From Vibrio nereis NBRC 15637 (GTDB lineage Bacteria > Pseudomonadota > Gammaproteobacteria > Enterobacterales > Vibrionaceae), in contig NZ_BCUD01000023.1 in assembly GCF_001591105.1 (NCBI RefSeq), positions 1 to 51,922 on the forward strand: a DNA stretch of 51,922 bases, given 5' to 3'. A program made the position numbers and the translations under genes. Shown piece by piece: positions 45,242 through 51,922 of this stretch. Position 1 is the first letter of the stretch. Every line of letters begins with the position of its first letter. The notes under the pieces are model-generated. The model saw nothing but the letters and a program-made list of their open reading frames with translations, ran no database searches and was not told where the DNA came from.

Positions 45242-47105
45242 CCACTTCTTTACGTACCGTGTTCGCAGAGTCGAACATGTCCGTTGCACTCTCGCTGCTG
45301 CGCAGGGCTTGATCTGCAAGAATGTCAGACGCATCTTTAATGCCTTGAGTATTTCTGCTGATGTCTTCACTCACCGCTCTTTGCTCTTCAGCCGCGCTGG
45401 CGATCTGTAGCGCCATGTCGTTGATTTCAGTGATCGCTGCAGTAATGGTGTTGAGGCTTTCTGACGCTTGCTGCGCGTAGTTGACACTGGTATCGGCCAG
45501 GGCGGTACTGCTTTCCATGCTAGATACCGCCAGCTTGGTGTTGCTTTGCAGTGTTTCTATCATTTGGCGAATTTCTTCCGTTGAACCATGTGTTCTTTGG
45601 CTCAACACCCTGACTTCATCGGCGACAACTGCAAAGCCTCGCCCTTGGTCACCCGCTCGGGCAGCTTCGATGGCGGCATTTAGAGCGAGAAGATTGGTTT
45701 GCTCAGCAATGCCCTGAATGGTCGATAGAATTTGGTTGATACTTTGTGTGTTGTGTTCAAGTTCAGCAATCACACCAGACGCAGCAGAGACTTGCTCAGC
45801 GAGTTCAACAATGGACTGACGGTTCTTCTCAATCACTTGTTTACCATCGTCACATGCAGATGCCGAGCCTTGTGATGCGCTCGCGGTGAGTTCGGCATGG
45901 CTGGCCACTTCCGCCGCAGTTGCTGACATCTCATGAATGGCAGTGGCGATTTGGTTGACATCGTTCTGCTGGACTTCAACTTGCTGAGAAGATTCACTGG
46001 AGAGTTTGTTCGCTTGTTCCGCTTGCGTCGCTAATTGCTGGCTACGCTGAATAATGCTCGCTAACATTTTTTGCATTTGGCTGAGGAACTGGTTGACGTG
46101 CTGCGCAACTTCGCCAATTTCATCTTTACGACGGATCTCAATGCGTTGTGTGAGGTCACCTTCTCCTTGTGACAGCGCAGATAGTGCGTCAGACAAAGTC
46201 TGTAAAGGTCTGAGCAACTGAGTTACCACATAGGTACTGATGGAGGCGATCACAATGTATAGGACAAGAGAGGCAAGGGCCGTAAACTGAATTTGCTCAG
46301 AAACGGAAGCAAACGCCATCTCTTTATCCACCACAATGCCTAATGACCAATCTGTTGACGGAACGTTTGCCACGAAGATCAGTTTGTCACCTTGAGATGG
46401 CCAACTTACCGTGGAAATATCGCCAGCGTTAATCAGCTCAGTGATTTTATTGGTGGTTAACTCAGGGTTTAGTTTCGTCAGTGGTTGCTGGCTTAGTTTC
46501 TCATCTTTATAAGCGACGATGTTGTTGTTGCCATCGACGAGAAATGAAAAACCATCGTTGTCTAAACTGACGTTCAATACCTCATCAATGATGTTGGTTA
46601 CAGTCAGGTCGGCGGCCAGTACCCCTTGCTCTGAGCCAGTAAAGGCTTTGGCAAAACTGATCACAATACTTCCGTCGAAGTCTTGATAAGGCTCTGTGAT
46701 AATCAGTTCAGAAGTCGACATGGCGTCTTGATACCAAGGACGTGTGCGTGGGTCGTAGTTGGCAGGCCAGTCTTCGGTTTTATCCCCGTAAGCGATAGAA
46801 CCGTCTTCGAAACCTGCGTATACCGATAGGAATCCGCCAGCTCGTTTGGTCACAAGCATTTCACGGTCAGCGTCGCTGGAGTCTAGTATGACTTTCTCGT
46901 TAGCCAGCATCATGTCGCTGCGGATAGCTAACCAATCAGAAATATAACGAGCGGTCGCTTGACTGACATTTTCCATTTCGCTGTTTAGCGCAGAGGTAGT
47001 CTCTTGCCTAAGCTGGCTTACGGATATCCAGGCTTGGACGCCACTCACCACGGCAATAATGATTGCAATGGCGATTTGTATCTTTAGTTTTATGGTATTT
47101 TTCAT
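45225..47105 (-). CDS. Methyl-accepting chemotaxis protein with periplasmic Cache-type sensor
   Basis: A 626-residue receptor. TM1 is at about 8-28, followed by a large periplasmic domain (about 35-275) of Cache type (WYQDAMSTSELIITEPYQ, FLVDGNNNIVAY) and TM2 at about 280-300. A HAMP region (LRPLQTLSDALSALSQGEGD) and a signalling bundle with the family tip EQTNLLALNAAIEAARAG follow. Cache receptors often sense amino or organic acids, but the ligand is not deducible. It lacks a CheR-docking pentapeptide, ending ERFKV. A dicarboxylate-type transporter gene lies upstream on the same strand, so a shared ligand is possible but unproven. Confidence 0.92.
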   Translation of the reverse strand: MKNTIKLKIQIAIAIIIAVVSGVQAWISVSQLRQETTSALNSEMENVSQATARYISDWLAIRSDMMLANEKVILDSSDADREMLVTKRAGGFLSVYAGFEDGSIAYGDKTEDWPANYDPRTRPWYQDAMSTSELIITEPYQDFDGSIVISFAKAFTGSEQGVLAADLTVTNIIDEVLNVSLDNDGFSFLVDGNNNIVAYKDEKLSQQPLTKLNPELTTNKITELINAGDISTVSWPSQGDKLIFVANVPSTDWSLGIVVDKEMAFASVSEQIQFTALASLVLYIVIASISTYVVTQLLRPLQTLSDALSALSQGEGDLTQRIEIRRKDEIGEVAQHVNQFLSQMQKMLASIIQRSQQLATQAEQANKLSSESSQQVEVQQNDVNQIATAIHEMSATAAEVASHAELTASASQGSASACDDGKQVIEKNRQSIVELAEQVSAASGVIAELEHNTQSINQILSTIQGIAEQTNLLALNAAIEAARAGDQGRGFAVVADEVRVLSQRTHGSTEEIRQMIETLQSNTKLAVSSMESSTALADTSVNYAQQASESLNTITAAITEINDMALQIASAAEEQRAVSEDISRNTQGIKDASDILADQALRSSESATDMFDSANTVRKEVERFKV

Positions 47106-47315
47106 TGCCTTTCCTTCATTGTTTAGACAACAAGCAAAAAATGAGGTGGACTCAAAGTGATTTGCCTCCCAGCAGTAAAGATCGAGATGTGAGTGCTGAT
47201 ATTGATCAGGGAGGCGGCTGCAATGGCTAGATGTTATACAAAACTGGCAGTGTTATTTTTGATCCAAATAGAACTTTAGTTGGTGTAATTCTCAGTAAAA
47301 CTGGCTTTTTCCGGT

Positions 47316-47356
47316 TTTGTGACTTCTTGCTCTAAATTAGGTCAAGAAGTCACAAA
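47316..47356. repeat. 14-bp perfect inverted repeat downstream of the DASS transporter
   Basis: TTTGTGACTTCTTG (47316-47329) and its exact complement (47343-47356) flank a 13-base loop. Neither side has a U-run, so it is not a standard terminator. It lies 8 bases past the transporter stop codon and about 210 bases upstream of the chemoreceptor start. Confidence 0.6.
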
Positions 47357-47364
47357 GTACTCGA

Positions 47365-48780
47365 TTAGGTCAATATAAGAGCGGCAGCATAGACGATGAT
47401 TAAGCCGATAAGGCCGAGGATGACACCTGTTTTAGCCATATCTCGGCTTTCGATTAACCCCGTCGAGTAAGCGAGCGAGTTTGGTGGTGTTGAGACGGGT
47501 AAAATCATCCCCAGTGACGCCGAGAACGCCACCACAATCAGCAGACCTTGTAATCCGCCGACAGAAGCGAGACTTTCCATCGAGGCACCAATGGCAGCCG
47601 CAATAGGCATCAACAAGTTAGCTGTGGCGGTGTTGGACATGAAGTTTGCCATCAGCCAGCACACCACCGACATGGTGATCACGACAGAGACAGGAGACAA
47701 CGCTTCATAGTTAATGGCATGAGCCAGGGCTGCCGCTAAGCCCGTCTTGTCCAAACCAATACCAATCGCGATCCCCCCGGCCACTAACCAGAGTACGTCC
47801 CAATTGATCTGTTTGAGTTCTGTTTTGCCCATAATTCCTGTGAGCGTGAATACGGCAAGTGGGATAATGGAGACAACATAGGTGTTCATGCCGTGCAGAC
47901 TGGTGGTCATCCAAAGTAATATTGTGGCCGCAAACGTGACGTAAACCACCATCGCACGCCAGCTTTTTTGAAATGTTCCATCCAACTTTAACTGCATCGT
48001 CTGGTGCGAAGAGGGAAAGAGTTTTTGTAATAAGAACCAAGCGATGGTGAGTTGAATGATCACAAATGGAAGACCCATCATCATCCAATTTAAGAAGCTA
48101 ATACTGTGTTCACCAGTCAGGTATTGTAGGGCTATCGCATTTGGAGGAGTACCGATAGGCGTTGCAATGCCGCCCGTGTTTGCCGCGATAGGAATACACA
48201 GTACCAGTGCTTTGATGCCGAGGTCACCTTTAGGCGCTGAAGCGACAATTGGGCCAAGTAGAGCCAACATCATCACTGTCGTTGCTGTATTAGACATAAA
48301 CATCGAGAAAACAGCCGTGATCAGCATGAGGCCGAGCATGATAAATTTAGGCTGTTGACCAAAAGGTCGCAGTAAGACTCGAGCTAGGTTGTTGTCTAAC
48401 TCATACTTTGATGCGGCAATGGCTAACGCGAATCCGCCCATAAATAAGATGATAATAGGCGATGAAAAGGCGCTGAAAATATCGGTATAGTTCATTAATA
48501 TGCCGAGATCGTGCCCAGAGGGTGGGGTCCGGAAGAGGTGCAGGCCTTTGTCGGAGATCATAATGAGCTCAAGCGCGATGATCAAAATGGAAGTGGCGAA
48601 AACAGGAACAGGCTCGAGTACCCAGAGTAGGGCGGCTAATAAGAAAATAGCCAACAGCCGGTGCTGGATCAGGGTCAGGTCATCTATTGGGATCGTATCG
48701 ATCGGCATAAACAGAACACCTAGTGGTATTCCAAAACAAATCAATAGCTTGACCAGAATTTTATGGTCTAGTTTCAGCAT
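47365..48780 (-). CDS. DASS-family (SLC13) sodium/carboxylate symporter
   Basis: A 471-residue inner-membrane protein with about 11-14 hydrophobic segments. It has the two family SNT motifs, MSNTATTVMM (about 155-164) and MSNTATANLL in the second half, which form the carboxylate and Na+ sites. The linker GGIATPIGTPPNAIAL is also typical. The closest described relative is the dicarboxylate transporter VcINDY of V. cholerae. Succinate, malate or citrate uptake is therefore likely but unverified. It lies upstream of the chemoreceptor, separated by 259 bases. Confidence 0.88.
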   Translation of the reverse strand: MLKLDHKILVKLLICFGIPLGVLFMPIDTIPIDDLTLIQHRLLAIFLLAALLWVLEPVPVFATSILIIALELIMISDKGLHLFRTPPSGHDLGILMNYTDIFSAFSSPIIILFMGGFALAIAASKYELDNNLARVLLRPFGQQPKFIMLGLMLITAVFSMFMSNTATTVMMLALLGPIVASAPKGDLGIKALVLCIPIAANTGGIATPIGTPPNAIALQYLTGEHSISFLNWMMMGLPFVIIQLTIAWFLLQKLFPSSHQTMQLKLDGTFQKSWRAMVVYVTFAATILLWMTTSLHGMNTYVVSIIPLAVFTLTGIMGKTELKQINWDVLWLVAGGIAIGIGLDKTGLAAALAHAINYEALSPVSVVITMSVVCWLMANFMSNTATANLLMPIAAAIGASMESLASVGGLQGLLIVVAFSASLGMILPVSTPPNSLAYSTGLIESRDMAKTGVILGLIGLIIVYAAALILT

Positions 48781-48904
48781 ACATTCTTTACCTTAAAGCA
48801 GAAATCTGCGCTCAAGAATAATTAATAAACAAATTAGGGTCTTAGACTAAGGTTCGAGTTTTGCAATGCCGTTAAAGAATGTTGCAAATGTATTGCTTTT
48901 GGTC

Positions 48905-48938
48905 AAAAAAAAGCCTTGGAATGACCAAGGCTTTTTTT
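48905..48938. terminator. Bidirectional terminator after psd
   Basis: AAGCCTTGG (48911-48919) and CCAAGGCTT (48925-48933) with A- and T-tracts on both sides. On the minus strand it ends psd with an eight-T run. Confidence 0.92.
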
Positions 48939-48951
48939 AGTAAGATAAGGC

Positions 48952-49815
48952 TTATTTTTCGCTTAAGTGAGCGTAGGCCGTACCCATAACCGTTGACTTG
49001 CCATTGTCCATTGAATCGTCAAACGTAATGGCATCTTTGGTGAATAGGTTGATGACGGTTGAACCAAGCTTAAAGCGGCCCATCTCTTCACCTTTCTTCA
49101 AGATTACAGCTTTATCGCCTTCTGCCGGGTAATCCCACTTATAAACAGTGTTACCGCGTGGCGGTGTGACAGTGCCAGCCCAAACTTGTTCAATACTACC
49201 CACAATCGTGGCGCCCACAAGCACTTGAGCCATAGGGCCAAAATCCGTATCAAAGATACACACCACACGCTCGTTGCGGGCAAATAGGTTAGGTACGTTT
49301 TCAGCGGTTAATGGGTTTACGGAGAATAAATCGCCTGGAACATAAATCATCTGACGTAACACACCATCGCATGGCATATGAACACGGTGATAATCTCGAG
49401 GAGATAGGTAAAGCGTAGCAAACTCACCGTCTTTGAATTCATCTGCGAGCTTTTCATCACCACCCAGCAGTTCTTGGGCGGTAAAACTATGACCTTTCGC
49501 CTGGATCAATTTGCCATCTTTAATTGGACCAAATTGACTAACACACGCGTCAGCTGGGTGTGTTATTACCGAGTCGCCTTCGGTAATTGGACGTACGCCC
49601 TCTTTTAGCTCACGCACAAAAAACTCATTGAACGATTTAAAATGCTTAGGATCGGAGTGCTTCGCTTCGTCCATGTTTACGTTGTACTGTTTGATGAACC
49701 AGCGAATAACTGCTGTTGTTAGACTGCCAGCTTTTGCTGAAGCTAGTTTGCCCATAAAACGGGTTAAACCGTGTTGTGGGATCCAGTATTGCAGTCCAAC
49801 TTTAATTTTATCCAT
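48952..49815 (-). CDS. psd: Phosphatidylserine decarboxylase proenzyme
   Basis: Psd decarboxylates phosphatidylserine to phosphatidylethanolamine at the inner membrane. The 287-residue proenzyme (from the ATG at 49815) has the self-cleavage motif LGST in RFKLGSTVINLF, where Ser becomes the pyruvoyl group. It also has SPRDYHRVHMPCDG and PGDLFSVNPLTAENVPNLF. It is shorter than E. coli Psd because it lacks the long C-terminal tail. GGAA about 10 bases upstream supports this start. ATG 49824 and longer readings are less likely. It follows rsgA on the same strand after 110 bases, as in E. coli. Confidence 0.95.
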   Translation of the reverse strand: MDKIKVGLQYWIPQHGLTRFMGKLASAKAGSLTTAVIRWFIKQYNVNMDEAKHSDPKHFKSFNEFFVRELKEGVRPITEGDSVITHPADACVSQFGPIKDGKLIQAKGHSFTAQELLGGDEKLADEFKDGEFATLYLSPRDYHRVHMPCDGVLRQMIYVPGDLFSVNPLTAENVPNLFARNERVVCIFDTDFGPMAQVLVGATIVGSIEQVWAGTVTPPRGNTVYKWDYPAEGDKAVILKKGEEMGRFKLGSTVINLFTKDAITFDDSMDNGKSTVMGTAYAHLSEK

Positions 49816-49925
49816 TGTTTTCATTTCCAATGTTAACTGTATGTTGCTCACTTTTGGGCGCGAGATACTACTCAAATTCAATCTAAAAGTCAGTATCAAT
49901 TGATGGCGAATTATGCAAGAAGCCG

Positions 49926-50981
49926 TTACAGATCGGCTTTCTTATTACGAGAATACTGACGGTTGGCTTTCATCTCCGCCATGCTCTCAAGAATACGATG
50001 GTAGTTTTCGAATCTTACTTCGCTGATTTCGCCGTCTTCAACTGCTTTGATCAGGATGCAACCTGGATCGTCTAGGTGTTTGCAGTCACGGAATTTACAG
50101 CCACCAAGATACGGTTGGAACTCGATGAACGCCTTGGTGATTTCTTCCGGTTCCAGGTGCCATAGACCAAATTCTCGTACTCCTGGTGAGTCTATTAAGT
50201 CACCACCTGATGGAATGTGGTACAGACGAGAAGCGGTGGTCGTATGTTGACCGAGCCCAGAGTTGGTAGAAACCGCGCCTTCTTCTATATCAAAGCCAGG
50301 CATGAGCGCATTGACTAAACTTGATTTACCAACGCCAGATTGACCGACAAAAATATTAATTCGGTTACTCAACTCTTGCTCTAATTCTGGAATACCTTCG
50401 CCGGTTTCTTTACTGACCAGCAAGACCTTGTAGCCAATGCGTTGGTAATCACTCAGCCACTCTTTGTATTGCTCTAATTGTTCTTCTTCGAGCAAGTCAA
50501 TTTTGTTCAGTACGATAAGTGGCGCAATGTGTAATGTTTCGGCAGCTATCAAGTAACGATCAATGATATTGAGTGACAATTCCGGCAGGACGGATGAAAC
50601 GATGATCATTTGATCCACGTTAGCCGCGACGGGTTTAAGACCGTCGTAATAATCAGGTCGAGTGAGTACAGAACTACGAGGCTCTACGGCTTCAACCACG
50701 CCGTTTATACCTTCCATTGACTCTAAGCCTGGACGCCAAATGACTTTGTCACCAGAGACCAGAGTCTCGATGCCGCGTCGAAGGTTGCAGCGATGAATTT
50801 CTCCGCTTTCCTGATCTTCGATATCGGCATGTTGACCAAAGCGAGTGATCACTAACCCCTTCTGCGCTGTGCCCAGCATCGATTCATCCCATTGAATGGA
50901 CTCTTCTTTTTTTAGCTTACGCTTCTGGTTGCTGCGTACTCGTCTTACTTGACCTTTGGTGAGCTTTTTTTTCTTTGCCAC
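49926..50981 (-). CDS. rsgA: Ribosome small-subunit-dependent GTPase A
   Basis: RsgA is a late 30S assembly GTPase with a circularly permuted G domain. The 351-residue protein has a basic N-terminus (KKKKLTKGQVRRVR) and an OB fold. The G4 motif LNKIDLL comes before the P-loop GQSGVGKSSLV, the order diagnostic of permutation. A C-terminal zinc motif CKFRDCKHLDDPGC follows. It is divergent from orn across 111 bases, matching E. coli gene order. Confidence 0.97.
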   Translation of the reverse strand: MAKKKKLTKGQVRRVRSNQKRKLKKEESIQWDESMLGTAQKGLVITRFGQHADIEDQESGEIHRCNLRRGIETLVSGDKVIWRPGLESMEGINGVVEAVEPRSSVLTRPDYYDGLKPVAANVDQMIIVSSVLPELSLNIIDRYLIAAETLHIAPLIVLNKIDLLEEEQLEQYKEWLSDYQRIGYKVLLVSKETGEGIPELEQELSNRINIFVGQSGVGKSSLVNALMPGFDIEEGAVSTNSGLGQHTTTASRLYHIPSGGDLIDSPGVREFGLWHLEPEEITKAFIEFQPYLGGCKFRDCKHLDDPGCILIKAVEDGEISEVRFENYHRILESMAEMKANRQYSRNKKADL

Positions 50982-51092
50982 AATTGTCTACTTAACTATT
51001 TGTCATTACTTAGGACCCATCAGATAGCTATCTAGTGGATCAGAATTTGGGTATAGTACCCTTTTTATCATAAAACCAATAGGCAACGATTT

Positions 51093-51638
51093 ATGTCCTT
51101 TAGCGATCAAAATTTAATTTGGATTGATTTAGAGATGACAGGATTAGATCCTGAAACTCACAAAATTATCGAAATCGCGACTATCGTCACCGATAGTGAA
51201 TTGAATATTTTAGCTGAAGGGCCGGTACTCGCAATACACCAACCAGAAGCTGAACTGGATAAAATGGATGAATGGTGCACCACAACGCATACAGGGAGTG
51301 GGTTAGTCGAACGTATTCGTAAGAGCAAAGTGGATGAGCAAGAGGCGATTCGCCAGACCATTGAATTCTTAGAAAAGTGGGTGCCTAAAGGTAAATCGCC
51401 AATTTGTGGTAACAGCATAGGTCAAGACAGACGCTTCTTATACAAGCATATGCCTGAATTAGAAGAGTACTTTCACTATCGCTATATTGATGTCAGCACT
51501 CTGAAAGAGCTTACTCGCCGTTGGAAGCCGGAGGTACTAGATGGTTTTACTAAAACAGGCAGTCATTTAGCGTTGGATGATATTCGCGAGTCTATTGCTG
51601 AGTTAAAGTACTATCGAAAAACAATTTTTAGTATCTAA
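51093..51638 (+). CDS. orn: Oligoribonuclease
   Basis: Orn degrades 2-5 nt RNA fragments, including pGpG from c-di-GMP breakdown, to mononucleotides. The 181-residue length equals E. coli Orn. The DEDDh active-site residues lie in IWIDLEMTGLDP, CGNSIGQDRRFL, YRYIDVSTL and the C-terminal HLALDDIRESI. The ATG at 51093 begins MSFSDQNLIWIDLEM as in the family. It is followed after about 180 bases by a tRNA-Gly gene. Confidence 0.97.
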   Translation: MSFSDQNLIWIDLEMTGLDPETHKIIEIATIVTDSELNILAEGPVLAIHQPEAELDKMDEWCTTTHTGSGLVERIRKSKVDEQEAIRQTIEFLEKWVPKGKSPICGNSIGQDRRFLYKHMPELEEYFHYRYIDVSTLKELTRRWKPEVLDGFTKTGSHLALDDIRESIAELKYYRKTIFSI

Positions 51639-51757
51639 AGTTCTCCTCTCAAAGATAGGGCTGGTCTGTTAAGGCAACGTTTTGGAACGAAAAATGTTCG
51701 ATTCTGTGTGCTTTTTCATCAAAAGAGAAAAAATCGATTTTTTTTTGCAGGAAGGAC

Positions 51758-51785
51758 TTGCATCACAAAATAAAGCTCTTATAAT
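51758..51785 (+). promoter_or_regulatory. Promoter of the tRNA-Gly gene
   Basis: TTGCAT (51758-51763), 16-bp spacer, TATAAT (51780-51785), then TCGCAGCCC discriminator. It is strong and close to consensus, 32 bases before the tRNA. Confidence 0.85.
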
Positions 51786-51817
51786 TCGCAGCCCTGAACG
51801 ACGGAAACGTTGTTTAT

Positions 51818-51893
51818 GCGACACTAGCTCAGTTGGTAGAGCGCAACCTTGCCAAGGTTGAGGTCACGAGTTCGAACCTCGTGTGTCGCTCCA
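51818..51893 (+). tRNA. tRNA-Gly (anticodon GCC)
   Basis: A 76-nt cloverleaf with encoded CCA. The anticodon stem CAACC and loop TTGCCAA give GCC. In E. coli the position after orn begins a tRNA-Gly array (glyV-glyX-glyY), so further copies may follow beyond the window. Confidence 0.97.
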
Positions 51894-51922
51894 CTTTCTT
51901 TCTAAGTGGACAGTATAGCCCT

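Noticed and set aside
51728..51743. A16 bp A/T palindrome AAAAAATCGATTTTTT before the tRNA-Gly promoter
   Set aside because: It has no loop for a terminator hairpin and is simple A/T sequence; it may just act as upstream AT-rich promoter DNA.

Overview
This window is a piece of a gammaproteobacterial chromosome, almost certainly Vibrio (Vibrionaceae). The basis is protein content: Vibrio-like CpxRA/CpxP, an EF-P with its lysine-34 modification enzyme EpmB, an N-terminally extended DamX with an ATPase-like domain, and the thrU-tyrU-glyT-thrT-tufB-secE-nusG-rplKAJL-rpoBC block. I cannot name the species. GC content looks moderate, coding density is high, and I see no insertion sequence, prophage, integron or CRISPR array.

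Layout. 1-6581: aroK (5' end cut by the window), aroB, damX, dam, rpe, gph, trpS, the classic aroK-to-trpS run for aromatic precursors, division and envelope, DNA methylation, pentose metabolism and tRNA charging. 6651-12942: trmL, sodA with a Fur box, the cpxRA envelope-stress operon divergent from cpxP, then fieF and pfkA. 13067-20694: epmB/efp, menA, rraA, a MATE exporter, tpiA, an orphan CHMI-type tautomerase, a DUF805 membrane protein and coaA. 20860-34971: four tRNAs with tufB, then secE-nusG, rplKA, rplJL and rpoBC with their promoters, L10 leader, attenuator and processing hairpins. 34991-41113: rsd, nudC, two exported proteins of unknown function, a candidate small RNA on the minus strand, hemE, a TetR regulator and a DHH phosphoesterase. 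41200-48780: envC, gpmI, then a less conserved block with an EamA transporter, a chemoreceptor and a DASS carboxylate transporter. 48952-51893: psd, rsgA and orn, ending with a tRNA-Gly behind a strong promoter.

How it works together. The centre is the translation and transcription core (EF-Tu, L11, L1, L10, L7/L12, beta, beta-prime, NusG, SecE). Its accessory factors lie around it: EF-P with EpmB, Rsd, RsgA, RraA, Orn, TrmL and TrpS. Envelope homeostasis is represented by CpxRAP, EnvC, DamX and Psd.

Most of the window is ordinary core genome. The least explained items are the candidate sRNA at 38013-38081 and the adjacent exported-protein pair. Next are a matched pair of dyad-embedded promoters in front of rplK and rplJ, and two mutually exclusive hairpins covering the rpoC ribosome-binding site. 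I did not find a clearly new multi-gene system.
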